From the NCBI RefSeq assembly GCF_030272615.1, contig NC_081412.1, positions 687,202,583-687,266,582 on the forward strand: 64,000 nucleotides of DNA. The letters are read 5' to 3'. Source of the DNA: Cryptomeria japonica. Taxonomy: Eukaryota > Streptophyta > Pinopsida > Cupressales > Cupressaceae. The translations under genes and the position numbers were made by a program. Under the pieces are notes generated by a model. The model had not been told where the DNA came from and ran no database searches. It saw only the letters and a list, made by a program, of their open reading frames with translations. Positions 1 to 10,615 of the stretch are shown in pieces. The first letter of the stretch is position 1. The number at the start of each line of letters is the position of its first letter.

Positions 1-1797
1 TAGTTCAATGAGGTCATTTGTAATTGAGTTGCCCACATACTCAACTATGCATTTATCTTCAATTTCCCTCCTTGCATCCTCATTCATATCCTTATTGTTG
101 TTATTTATGTTATGGTTTTTTTTCTTTTTTCTTTTTGTTTTTTTATTTTTTCCTTTTCCTTTTTTGTTCTTAATCTTTTTCTTTTTTTTTAAACCTTTAA
201 CCATATCCTCTTCATTCGGAACGAGGTTGTTTAGTGCTTCAACCTTCTCCTCCGAATTTTCGTTGTAATCTGATGAAGCCTCCTGGTTAGCAGGGTTGGC
301 CTCTGGCCTTAGGGGGCTATTAACTTGACCTTCATCGCTCATATCCACGGATACCATGTCTACTAATGGTGTAGCGTTTTGCAAATCACTTACTTTATTC
401 ACTATATCTATCTGTCGTTGTTCCCTCACTAGTTCCTTAAGTGTGTTTTCACTTTTAATTTTTTCTTTTTCGCCTACTACCTTTTTATGAATGTTTTCTA
501 ACTTCTTAGCCCAGGGATTTTGTTTGTTAAACACAAAACCACCCATAGGGTTGAATTTTATGTTTAAATCTATAGCAATCTTAGCTTCGAGCATCCTTTC
601 TTTGTATTCTGAAAAGGGGGGATTATAGTCCTGGATGTGAAGCCATCCATGAGGATCTCCGGTTGAATTTCATATATTGAGTAGTTTCTGATAATTTTGA
701 TGGGTTCAAATGTTAATTTTCCTATCTCAACGTTGGCTAGAATTCTGATATCAGAGTATTCCATGTAATTATCCTCCAAACCCTCCTAAAAAATCCCCTA
801 ATTTTTTAAGGACTTGGCTATGGATTAATTCTACTGGAAGATGGGGAAATCGAAACCATTTTGGTACCCTAATTTTTTCAAAGTCTGTGGGGGAGAAATT
901 GGGTTTCCAAATAAAAAATTTGAAACAATAACCTTTAAAGAATCTATGATTGTTTCTAGGTAAATTATTTTTGAGATCACCATAATTGCATTTGATAAAC
1001 AAAAAATTATTATCTAAGCGAGTGATACTTATCCGATTTCCTGTGGTGGACTTCAACCACTGAAGGACCTCAGAGGTAGATGCTCCAAAACCAAACTATT
1101 TGCCAAAGACCCCTCGATCATTGTAACATTCCCACAATTCATCTGTATGTTTGTCGCTTATTATCATAATGTTATATGTGTTGAAGCATGATGGCTTTTA
1201 GATGTTTGTAGGGCATTGCTTAGGGAAGAAACCCTCCCTTCTTCGGGTGGGAGAATTTGAACCAATTGAGTAGGGTTTTCTTACCCCAAGTTTTGTTATG
1301 TTTGCCCCAGAGGCCACAACACCATGTTCTCAAGAAAAAGTCTCTGCTTGGGAGAGAGGAAACCTAGAAGACCATCCTCTGATAGGGAGCCAATTTTTCG
1401 GTAAAACCTGTGAATTATTGTGGAAAACCCCCTTCTTTTGAGAAGAAATATTTGTTTGATTTTTACAGGGTATCCTCGCGGACCGTTGAGTCTGTTTCCA
1501 GACCGGCTTTGCCGTAGAAGAGGAGGGACCTTTTGTTTGCCCTAGGTCAAGAAGTAGGCCCTTTGGAGCCCCCACAACCAATTTGCTAATCTCATTGAGC
1601 TTTAAAATCATTGAATTTGCCCCTGTAGCATATGAACAAGATGGATTCAAGGCATCGAATCTGTTTGAGGTGCTTATAGCATTTTTATGGACCCCCTGAG
1701 GAGAAAAACCAGTCTGCCATATCCTGTGAAACCTCCCCTGCCTTCGGGGGTGTTTCGAAGGGTTAGAAAAGCTTCTGCCGTTCGCATTCATTTGCAT
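1..1797 (-). pseudogene. LINE (non-LTR retrotransposon) ORF1, decayed and cut by the window edge
   Basis: ORF1 proteins of plant LINEs bind the element RNA. The likely start is the Met of MQMNANGRSF at 1797. From there one frame runs to about 775 but is broken by TGA at 1330-1332 and further stops near 1195 and 1100. Residues encoded at about 1056-770 resemble the DUF4283 region of plant LINE ORF1 (WKPNFSPTDFEKIRVPKWFR, then LPVELIHSQVLKKLGDFLG). A frameshift near 775 moves the continuation (EDNYMEYSDIRILANVEIGK) to another frame. The left end, read on this strand, is very lysine-rich (about 120-200) and continues past the window. No zinc knuckle or ORF2 is seen. The assignment rests on family resemblance by eye. 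Confidence 0.6.
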
Positions 1798-2723
1798 TTT
1801 TTTTTTGAAATACAATTGATTTAATGATTTTAATTGATATAATAAAATAAATATAAATGAAAAGATAAAGCTAAAATAAATATAAATTTTATCCAATTTA
1901 TAACAAATTTAGTTTTTTTTTCAATTTAAAAAAATCTAAATAAAATACTAAAATTAACAACATAATAAAAAAAATCATAAACTCTAATCTACTAAGAATT
2001 CCCCTTCCCCTAATATTGATAAGGATTTACAAATTTCCTTATTTAACTTAGGAGTATTTAGCATACTTACCTTGACTAGAGTTATAGTAATGGAGAGCAT
2101 GCGAATGAATAATTATAAGATTTTTTTTCTGTATTGTAGAGGATTTGAAGTTAGCACCATCTAGATGCTTACAACATGAGCTTTTTCATTAAATCAAGTG
2201 TATTTGACTTCGGTGAGGTCAAGAATAGAAATTGGAAATTATCACAAGCAACAGCCAATGTATATGTCAAGGCAATAAGCAAATCAAAGCAACAAGGAAT
2301 TTCTAAAAGTAGAAACCAAATTAGATGGGTTTTAATTGCAAGTAAATATCCATAAAAGAATGATAATACAACTAACTATAATCTATGTTTTTTTAGTAAT
2401 TTGTCTAAGCGCTTGAGAAAACAAATAAAAGAATTTGTGATATTTCTAGTTGTATTCTTACAACTATGGTTTAGCTAGATTTAATGTGATATCTCATGCT
2501 CATTACTACATAAATATGGATTTAATGAAATTTATGGGATGTTTCATGTTGTTGGGATGATATAAATAATATTAATTGGATTTACTGTTTGATATATATT
2601 AAGCATGGAAAAATTGTTATTCTCAAGGTGAATTATAAGATAAGTGTTATAATGTTGATGAACATATGGAAATGGGTAAAATTAAAATTAGTAAATAAAT
2701 ATCCTAAATATATTTATTTAAAG
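1798..2723. other. AT-rich non-coding DNA
   Basis: Between the LINE start and the target site of R1 there is AT-rich sequence with no recognisable coding, repeat or RNA gene. It may include the LINE 5' leader. The last five bases before R1 (GATGC) are the target site duplicated by R1. Confidence 0.5.
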
Positions 2724-2900
2724 GATGCTGTAGCGTCCTAAAATTGCGACACTTGCAATTTCGACTGCATTTCAGTCTTCACGATGGCGACGCAACACGG
2801 AACCTGAATGGAGACCCCGAAACCTGATTATGACACCAAAAACTGCATTTTCTTGCACCCTGGCCTGAACCTCCTTTGCACCTTGCTGTCCCGGAAGGTG

Positions 2901-2962
2901 GGACCAGAGCGCCCAGCGCCCTGGTCCTTCAGGACCAGGGCGCCCAGCGCCCTGGTCCCTAG
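2901..2962. repeat. Two tandem 31-bp hairpin units in the R1 5' LTR
   Basis: Each unit is a near-perfect inverted repeat: GGACCAGGGCGC, loop CCA, then GCGCCCTGGTCC. The 5' LTR has two units and the 3' LTR has three (9510-9602). The stem is 12 bp with a 3-base loop, about 120-180 bp upstream of the TATA box. Confidence 0.9.
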
Positions 2963-3080
2963 GTGCTATTTTGGGCCCGGTCTCTTTTGGACTTCGGGTC
3001 TTTATGTTTGCAAATTGGAAAATTATCTTTCCTGGTCGGCCTAAGGTCGGGAAAATCAGTCTATTAACCCTAATTGGCAA

Positions 3081-3090
3081 GTATATAAAC
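3081..3090 (+). promoter_or_regulatory. TATA box of the R1 5' LTR
   Basis: GTATATAAAC is followed about 30 bp later by a run of CA-rich leader sequence, as expected for a plant polymerase II promoter. The same box is in the 3' LTR at 9721-9730. Confidence 0.6.
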
Positions 3091-3970
3091 TACATTTTCC
3101 TCTTTCATTCGATGATGGAAAAAAAGGCGTGGAAACTATACTCAAACATTCAAGCATTCAAGCATTCTTTCAAGCAATTGATCATTCTAAGTCTCCATTC
3201 AAGGCTAGGTGTTGCATTCAAGACAAGGATTCAACCATTGAAGAGGAGATCACTTACTACATGCTACATACAACATACAACAATACAACAAACAACAACA
3301 TCTATACCTTCGCACATAAGGATACAAACATCCTTACAACAAGGTATTAGTACTTGTTTTACATTACATACATTACATTTACAGCAATTTCTCATTTCTT
3401 GGTTAATTCCAAAACCGGGGTTTGACCTAAGGGCAAACCCCTAATCCCTAACCCCCCAATCGTCTTCGCTTTTCTGTGTGTAGGTTGTAGGTACGCGACT
3501 GAAATTGAAGATCTGGAATCCTTGTGCAGAGACGAACAGATCCCCCTTCGTTTCGCGGATTTTTCGGAGGACCGTGGCGCCGGGCGCCATCGTCCTGACA
3601 ACTTTTGCTCAAATTTGCAGGACAGCGACGTATCGACATTTTACTGCTAATTCCAGGTCCGCAGCTTCATCCTATATCCCTATCTCAGTTTATAAGCGAA
3701 TCTTTGTCACTTTCTATGCATTCCTAGCTTAATTCTTCTATCAACATTCTTTACAAAAGAGGGTAGCCTTGCTTTCTTAACCCTTGAAACACATATAGAA
3801 TCCAATCTTGCATTGCGTGGGATTGGATCTTGTGGGTTTCAACCCCTCTTTTGAATGTAAAGTCTCTCCCTTAAGTGAAAACCATCAACCCTAATGAATC
3901 TCCCTTCTCTCTCCTTGGAGTTGGAAGAGGGGAGAGCAACTAGGGTTCGATCGCGATTTTCCGCTTTACA

Positions 3971-3992
3971 TTTTGGTGAACCCGACGTGAAC
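3971..3992 (+). other. Candidate primer-binding site of R1
   Basis: Immediately after the LTR end the sequence reads TTTTGGTGAACCCGACGTGA. A tRNA primer site is expected here. It is not the initiator-Met site (TGGTATCAGAGC) used by the Copia elements in this window. I could not name the matching tRNA. Confidence 0.45.
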
Positions 3993-5155
3993 ATCCTTTC
4001 TGATTATTCATAGTTAGATCTGAAAATTGGATTCCTTGATTACATTTCCATGTTTGATCTTGTGCGAAATTTTAGAGGTTAATTGCATAAAAACCCTAAA
4101 TTTTCTTTTTTTTAAGTAATTAAATTTGTGAAATGTTTAATTGTTAATGCTTGTTTCAAATCTGCCCTTCTATTACAAATTATCAATTCATATTTGTGCT
4201 TTGATTTTGAAAATTAAGTGGTTAAGTGTCAAAACCCTAATTTTTGAAAGCCTCTTGATTCAACCTTTGTCCGACAATTTCACTGATCAAAACATTTCCA
4301 AATCAGCTGTAACTTTGGATTCCGCAATAAAATCACAATATCTTTCATCCCTGAAAATTTGGAAAAAAGTTGCGAGGACCGTGTGCACTCCGAGCGCCAT
4401 CGTCCCCGACATTTTTTCCGAAATTTCGGGAGCTAGATCTTACTGTATTTTTCTGCTAAAATCCAGAATTTTGGCTGATTTTATCAATTTTAACACCTTC
4501 AAAATTACAGTCAAAGTTGGTCTTGTGATTGCTTGGTTTAGGGCTTCTAATCATTCAAAAATTGTTGAAATTGAAATTTCGTGTCAAAATTGTGTTCTTA
4601 CTGTCCTAAATCTGAAAAGTGTGTTTGCATTCATTCGAAATTTCAGTGCTTTATTCAAATTTTTGCAATTTGTGACTTTTGAAATTAAGTGCTTAATTAC
4701 AACAACTTTGATTTCCGCTCTCAAAACTGAATTTTGCATGAAATTGAGTCAATTTTCAAATTTCAAAACTTGCATTGCTTTTGGTATTCCCTCTAAAATC
4801 ATAAAATTCAAAATTTCAGTTTCCCTCTCTTTTTCAAAATTCAAATTTTGCATTTTTCGACAATCTTGGTAGGGTTCAATTTTGAAATTGCAACTTTAAT
4901 TTGGCCTATCTACAGATCGTAAAATCACTCAATTTTTTCAGGTTAGCTGTAAAATCATCATAACTTTCATCCCTGCAAATTTCGAAAAAAGTTGCGAGGA
5001 CCATGTGCACCCCGAGCGCCACGGTCCCGGACATTTTTTCCGAAATTTCGGCAGATTGTCCTGATTGTATTTAACAGCTTAAATCTGGAAGATTGGCTGG
5101 TTTTACTGAAATTTGCTACCTCTAAAATTCAAAATCTTCTCTCTTTCTCTAGTGC
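3993..5155 (+). other. R1 untranslated leader with a duplicated hairpin cassette
   Basis: A segment of about 200 bp occurs at about 4303-4520 and again at about 4940-5135. Both copies share CTTTCATCCCTG, then AAAAAAGTTGCGAGGACC, then a GC-rich hairpin ending near CGGTCC or CGTCC, then ACATTTTTTCCGAAATTTCG. A related hairpin lies in the LTR at about 3567-3597. An open frame across 4141-4872 has no protein-like character and is treated as non-coding. The cassette could be a packaging or dimer signal, but that is inference. Confidence 0.6.
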
Positions 5156-8100
5156 ATGAGTTTTACAACAATAAGCCCTACTTACACTATTCCCGTTAGA
5201 CGAAGCCTTAGAATTAAGTCTTTCCAAGGTTTAATTACTGAGGAGATGGAACCTAATTTGAATGGTCTTTTTAACGAGGACATGGGTAATTCCTCTAATC
5301 CTCTTAATGATGAAGAAGCTCTCCATGAGGTTTCTGTAGAACAACTTTCAAAATTGGATAACCAATTTGACGATTTTCGACAGTGGATGTCTCAAGAATA
5401 CCCTGATAGTCAAGCTCTTCCTTTAATTGAGGGTCTAAAACGTATGCTTCAAAGTGATAAGAATGGAATTGATATTTTGCGTGGTATTGCACACATTGTG
5501 GATTCAAATGTGATGCCTATGAAAAGTTGTGCCGAAACCTTAAGTTATACACAACCTCCTACTCAAGACAATCATTCTATTCCTTTGATGACTTCTATTG
5601 CTAGTATACCTACTTTTACATCAAACATAATGACTACTTCAATACAAGACATTCCTCCTATGATCACCAGTCATGGGGGCAATCCCTCTTCTTCAATTAA
5701 CCCTCTTCCTTCAATCAATCCAACTTCTTCATTCATTCCTTCAATGAGTGTTCCTATTATATCACCACAAATGAACATGACGCAAGGGGGCAATTCATTT
5801 AACCATTCCATTCCTCCTTGTAGTGTTCCTCCTTTCCAATCATCTCCTATGACTAACTATCATAGTGTCCCACCACCTTACTCTCTACTTTCTTTCAATA
5901 ACATAACACCTCCATCACAATCTAACACGTCTAATATGAACTCTTCGACTAAAGCGACCATTAACAATCTTGCACAAACTGTCTCCTCTTTACAACAACA
6001 AATTGCCTCTATGAATCAATCTAAGTTTAGTGTGCCCACATTTGATGTTGCGAGTCCACTTTCTCTTGACATTGTTCGAGCTATCCCCCCTAAACATGTT
6101 GAAATTCCGCATTCGGAGCTTTATAATGGTAAGGGTGATCCTCTAACACATGTTAAGACATTTCAAACAATATGTATCGATTTTGCTTATGACCAAAGGT
6201 TGCTTGCAAAACTGTTTACTAGAACATTAAGAGACAAAGCCCTACAATGGTATTGCTCGTTGCCTTCCTATTCTATTACTTCTTTCGAACAACTTGCAAA
6301 TGCTTTCATTCAACAATTTCAAAACAATATAAGTCCTAAAGTTACTTTGATTGATTTAATGCATTGTAAACAAGGTGTTAAAGAAAAAGTGACTGATTTC
6401 ATTGGTAGATATAAGCATTTGTATGCTCAAATTTCCTTTCTAGTGCCTGACAATGATATTCAAAGAATCTTCATTTCTAATTTACAAAAAGACATTAGAG
6501 AAAAACTCCTGTTTTCTGAGTTTACTTCTTTCCAACAGTTGTGCGCAACTCTTCACAATTATCAACTGACTGTGAGTCAAATGGAACAATCACATCCTAT
6601 GGCTCCGAGTGATAAGGGTGATAGTAGTCAACAACCATTTGGGAAGTTTAAACCGAACAGAGAGTCCATTAAATTCAATGAAAACATCATCAACAACAAT
6701 GTGAATGCAGCATCAGGTGTGTCTCCTATTTCTAAGTTTTTCAAGAAAGAAAGAAAGTTTACTCCTTTGAATGAATCATTGCATAGTATTATGAATAAGT
6801 TATTGGAACAAAATGTGCTTACTCTTCCTCCTATAAGGCAAATTGATCCTGCAAAGATTACTTCACCTTATTTTGATAACAAATCATTTTGTCAATTTCA
6901 TCGTCAACCTGGGCATGATACTGAAAAATGTTTTGCTTTAAAGGGTAAAATTCAAGATTTGATTGATAATAATACTATCTCTGTTTCTGGGGTGAATGAT
7001 AAAGGCAACAAATATGTAGCTCTTCCTAACCAAAATCTTCAGATTTTTACTGATCCATTGCCTTCTCATACCTCTAATGCGATTGATACTACTGATTCCT
7101 CTGTCTCACCTGATGATCTCGTGTCTATGACTCCGAATGTAATTAACTTTGTAGAGCAACAGAAAATCCCTAAAGAACCTTCCATCACATTTGATTCCAG
7201 TGAAACTATCAGGGCACCTGATGGTCCTTTATATATAGTTGCAAAAGTCAAGAACACACCTTGTCGTGGAGTGCTTATTGATCCTTCTTGTATGGTTAAT
7301 GTCATTACTGAAGAATTTTTTTTTACTTTGCAATTGAATCAAGTGATCTATGATGAAACAAATGTGGTTGTGAAATTATTTGATGCATTTTCTTCTCCTG
7401 CAATTGGTTCTATTACATTACCTATTGAGTTCCATAACAAATCCCTTGATGTAGACTTTGCTATTATTCCATCATCTGAACAATTTCGTGTGAAGCTAGG
7501 CTATCCTTGGCTATCTTCCATGAAAGCTATTGCTTCTCCTATTCACAAGTGTTTGAAATTTCCCCATAATGGTGAAGTTGTTACTGTCAATCATAGTCTC
7601 TTTAAACCAGCTGAAAGAACTTCTACCGTTCCTATTGATTATTTTTGGCCTAAACAATTCCAATCTCTTCCTCCGCGAAGTGATCATCTTTTCAAATCTT
7701 ATCAAAAATGGAAAACAGATATGATCTTATCTCTGAGTGAACCTAGAACACCCAAACTTGACATTCCTATCATTCTTGAGAAGGAAGTTCTTCCTTTGAA
7801 AGATAAAACTAATGTCTTTCCTCAAGAAGATTCCCAACCCATCCCCATGGATGTGACTATGTTAATGCCTAATAAACCTCCTAAGAGTAGACCTATCCCT
7901 CCTCGTCATGATGGACTTGGTCTCCTTCCTAAACCAAATATTCCTCCCTTATATGGAGCAGTTCCTCCTCCTTCCTCTTATGGAGAGAAGAGACCTTCCT
8001 CTTCTCCTATTATTCAACCTAAGAGACCACAACCTAAACACCCAAGTGCTAAGGATGAGAACATTCCTCCTCCTCAATCTCCTAATCTTCCTACTAAGAC

Positions 8101-8602
8101 TAGACGAAATCGTTCTGCACATGAACGCCAACGAAAGCGTTGTCTTAGAGCTCAGGCAGCTGCCTCTCAAACTTTGCAATCCCCAAAAACACCTTCAACA
8201 AGCATTATTCCATTTTCTCCTCAGCCGACGATTGAGCCGAAATCTCCTAAACATAAGATGCATGATGGTCTTGATCCTGTGCGAGTTAAAGATCCTATTT
8301 TCATAAATCTTGATGATGATATAGATGAAAATGTTATTCATGATGAAAATGCTACTTCTCCTGTTCATTCTGATAGTGAATATGAACTTGTTGATATTGA
8401 TAACCATTTATCTAATGAATTTTCTAAAGCACTTATCCTAGCTCCTAGACAAGAACACCGTGGCTTGGGATATGAACATAGCCCTTGTTTGGATCTTGTG
8501 ATAGCTCCATCTGTTGTGTTGGATGTTCCTCCTCTAGCGTGTTCCCTACCTTCCCGAAACATTGATCAGCAAGATCGGGGGGTAGATGACATGCTAGACT
8601 AG
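5156..8602 (+). CDS. Gag/protease-like polyprotein of R1 (1148 aa, intact)
   Basis: A structural protein of an LTR retrotransposon that would form virus-like particles. The start MSFTTIS is supported by a matching MSFIKCC start in the diverged relative at 24709. Order: a Ser/Pro/Asn-rich N-terminal third; a retrotransposon Gag domain at about residues 345-470 (ALQWYCSLPS, then FEQLANAFIQQF); a knuckle variant CQFHRQPGHDTEKC at about 579-592 with His at the second zinc position; a retropepsin-like domain around 690-790 with LIDPSCMVN (Asp at about 709) in place of the usual D-T/S-G; a Pro-rich tail; and a basic stretch (HERQRKRCLRAQ) near 985-1000. The frame is open to TAG with no break. There is no pol. 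Whether the odd protease site is active is unknown. Placement in Ty3/Gypsy is probable. Confidence 0.85.
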   Translation: MSFTTISPTYTIPVRRSLRIKSFQGLITEEMEPNLNGLFNEDMGNSSNPLNDEEALHEVSVEQLSKLDNQFDDFRQWMSQEYPDSQALPLIEGLKRMLQSDKNGIDILRGIAHIVDSNVMPMKSCAETLSYTQPPTQDNHSIPLMTSIASIPTFTSNIMTTSIQDIPPMITSHGGNPSSSINPLPSINPTSSFIPSMSVPIISPQMNMTQGGNSFNHSIPPCSVPPFQSSPMTNYHSVPPPYSLLSFNNITPPSQSNTSNMNSSTKATINNLAQTVSSLQQQIASMNQSKFSVPTFDVASPLSLDIVRAIPPKHVEIPHSELYNGKGDPLTHVKTFQTICIDFAYDQRLLAKLFTRTLRDKALQWYCSLPSYSITSFEQLANAFIQQFQNNISPKVTLIDLMHCKQGVKEKVTDFIGRYKHLYAQISFLVPDNDIQRIFISNLQKDIREKLLFSEFTSFQQLCATLHNYQLTVSQMEQSHPMAPSDKGDSSQQPFGKFKPNRESIKFNENIINNNVNAASGVSPISKFFKKERKFTPLNESLHSIMNKLLEQNVLTLPPIRQIDPAKITSPYFDNKSFCQFHRQPGHDTEKCFALKGKIQDLIDNNTISVSGVNDKGNKYVALPNQNLQIFTDPLPSHTSNAIDTTDSSVSPDDLVSMTPNVINFVEQQKIPKEPSITFDSSETIRAPDGPLYIVAKVKNTPCRGVLIDPSCMVNVITEEFFFTLQLNQVIYDETNVVVKLFDAFSSPAIGSITLPIEFHNKSLDVDFAIIPSSEQFRVKLGYPWLSSMKAIASPIHKCLKFPHNGEVVTVNHSLFKPAERTSTVPIDYFWPKQFQSLPPRSDHLFKSYQKWKTDMILSLSEPRTPKLDIPIILEKEVLPLKDKTNVFPQEDSQPIPMDVTMLMPNKPPKSRPIPPRHDGLGLLPKPNIPPLYGAVPPPSSYGEKRPSSSPIIQPKRPQPKHPSAKDENIPPPQSPNLPTKTRRNRSAHERQRKRCLRAQAAASQTLQSPKTPSTSIIPFSPQPTIEPKSPKHKMHDGLDPVRVKDPIFINLDDDIDENVIHDENATSPVHSDSEYELVDIDNHLSNEFSKALILAPRQEHRGLGYEHSPCLDLVIAPSVVLDVPPLACSLPSRNIDQQDRGVDDMLD

Positions 8603-9337
8603 TTTCATTAGCATAGCAGATTCTCTCCCCCTCTCTTTTGTTACTTCTTCTATATGTTATTCTCATTCTTCTATTTGTTGTCCTTGGTGTTGTCTACTTG
8701 AGGACGATGCAAAGCATTGAGATCTCTTGATCTCTCTCATGTTGACTCAAAAGACACATGTGTTCCCTTCTTCTAGGTGACCTTCCTTGATTAGGGAATG
8801 AAGAACAATTATGCATACATACATATGATATACATGAATAATCATACAGCATACTGACCCCGAGGAAAGCGAAGTCACCTTTTGCTTTGTGTTTTGTGTC
8901 TATTATCCTTGGGCTTATCTCACACTTGGGGGCTAAATCCTTGTGATAACGTGCTCCTTTCTCATTTCTTATATGTATCACTACCTTAAAGAAATCACCC
9001 CCGGTGAGGCGTGTGCGATCGCTTTAACGTAGGGGGGCATACATCCCGTCCATATCTTTTCAAGATACTTGAAAATTTCTTGGCAAATTTAGCTTTGCCT
9101 TGAAAATTTTTGATATCTTTCTTGCATGACTCATAGTGAGGGAACCTTACTACTGACAGTCATGGTTCTCCCTCGTGATCTTCCCTTTTACTTTGTCAAT
9201 CGAAGTCGTAAGATCCTTAGTCCACTGGGGGCTTGGTGTATCTTGCCGCCTTGACGTGGTGAAAGTCTTTCAATGTTGTTTCCTTGTACTTTACCGGAAG
9301 TATGAGCATACATACTCCCGCTAAAGTGGGGGTTAAA
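8603..9337 (+). other. R1 3' untranslated region and polypurine tract
   Basis: This is 735 bp without coding potential between gag and the 3' LTR. The last bases, AAAGTGGGGGTTAAA, directly before TGTAGCG form the polypurine tract that primes plus-strand synthesis. All pol genes are missing from this space. Confidence 0.75.
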
Positions 9338-10610
9338 TGTAGCGTCCTAAAATTTCGACACTTGCAATTTCGACTGCATTTCGGTCTTCACAATGGCGAC
9401 GCAACACGGAACCTGAATGGAGACCCTGAAACCTGATTATGACACCAAAAACTGCATTTTCTTGCACCCTGGCCTGAACCTCCTTTGCACCGTGTTGTCC
9501 CGGGAGGTGGGACCAGAGCGCCCAGCGCCCTGGTCCTTCAGGACCAGGGCGTCCAGCGCCCTGGTCCCCCAGGACCATGGCGCCCAGCGCCCTGGTCCCT
9601 GGGTCCTATTTTGGGCCCGATCTCTTTTGGACTTCGGGTCTTTATGTTTGCAAATTGGAAAATTATCTTTCCTGGTCGGCCTAAGGTCGGGAAAATCAGT
9701 CTATTAACCCTAATTGGCAAGTATATAAACTACATTTTCCTCTTTCATTCGATGATGGAAAAAAAGGCGTGGAAACTATACTCAAGCATTCAAGCATTCA
9801 AGCATTCTTTCAAGCAATTGATCATTCTAAGTCTCCATTCAAGGCTAGGTGTTGCATTCAAGACAAGGATTCAACCATTGAAGAGGAGATCACTTACTAC
9901 ATGCTACATACAACATACAACAATACAACAAACAACAACATCTATACCTTCGCACATAAGGATACAAACATCCTTACAACAAGGTATTAGTACTTGTTTT
10001 ACATTACATACATTACATTTACAGCAATTTCTCATTTCTTGGTTAATTCCAAAACCGGGGTTTGACCTAAGGGCAAACCCCTAATCCCTAACCCCCCAAT
10101 CGTCTTCGCTTTTCTGTGTGTAGGTTGCAGGTACGCGGCTGAAATTGAAGATCTGGAATCCTTGTGCAGAGACGAACAGATCCCCCTTCGTTTCGCGGAT
10201 TTTTCGGAGGACCGTGGCGCCGGGCGCCATCGTCCTGACAACTTTTGCTCAAATTTGCAGGACAGCGCCGTATCGACATTTTACTGCTAATTCCAGGTCC
10301 GCAGCTTCATCCTATATCCCTATCTCAGTTTATAAGCGAATCTTTGTCACTTTCTATGCATTCCTAGCTTAATTCTTCTATCAACATTCTTTACAAAAGA
10401 GGGTAGCCTTGCTTTCTTAACCCTTGAAACACATATAGAATCCAATCTTACATTACGTGGGATTGGATCTTGTGGGTTTCAACCCCTCTTTTGAATGTAA
10501 AGTCTCTCCCTTAAGTGAAAACCATCAACCCTAGTGAATCTCCCTTCTCTCTCCTTGGAGTTGGAAGAGGGGAGAGCAACTAGGGTTCGATCGCGATTTT
10601 CCGCTTTACA
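9338..10610 (+). repeat. R1 3' LTR
   Basis: It matches the 5' LTR nearly base for base but is 1273 bp long because the hairpin minisatellite has three 31-bp units (9510-9602) instead of two. The substitutions seen are mostly transitions. It is followed directly by the TSD GATGC. Confidence 0.92.
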
Positions 10611-10615
10611 GATGC

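Larger units (their letters stand above)
2729..3970 (+). repeat. R1 5' LTR
   Basis: Starts TG, ends CA, 1242 bp. A TATA box (GTATATAAAC) lies at 3081-3090, so U3 is about 350 bp. U3 contains two 31-bp hairpin units. A GTCGGCC box is at 3035-3041, about 45 bp before the TATA box. Downstream is a CA-rich stretch, then a hairpin (GGACCGTGGCGCC paired with GGCGCCATCGTCC) near 3567-3597. Confidence 0.92.
2724..10615 (+). mobile_element. R1: complete gag-only LTR retrotransposon with TSD GATGC
   Basis: Two LTRs in direct orientation (2729-3970 and 9338-10610) begin TGTAGCGTCC and end CGCTTTACA. They are flanked by identical 5-bp duplications GATGC at 2724-2728 and 10611-10615, so the insertion is intact. 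The internal region holds a leader, one 1148-codon gene with Gag, CCHC-like and retropepsin-like regions, and a 735-bp tail. No reverse transcriptase, RNase H or integrase is present, so the element must depend on enzymes supplied elsewhere. The LTRs differ at only about 20 positions by eye plus one 31-bp repeat unit, so this is one of the youngest insertions in the window. The layout matches what is called a TR-GAG or large retrotransposon derivative. The superfamily is probably Ty3/Gypsy, judged from the Gag. Confidence 0.9.

Noticed and set aside
8-268. Plus-strand open frame rich in Phe and Leu, like a membrane protein
   Set aside because: It is the reverse of a lysine-rich, poly-A stretch of the minus-strand LINE ORF1 and has no other support.
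2772-3732. Several open frames inside the R1 LTRs on both strands, repeated at 9333-10372
   Set aside because: They occur identically in both LTRs, cross the hairpin repeats and lack protein-like features; they are LTR sequence.
4141-4872. 243-codon open frame in the R1 leader
   Set aside because: AT-rich composition, no domain, overlaps the duplicated leader cassette; the relative gag2 supports the gag start at the 5156 equivalent.
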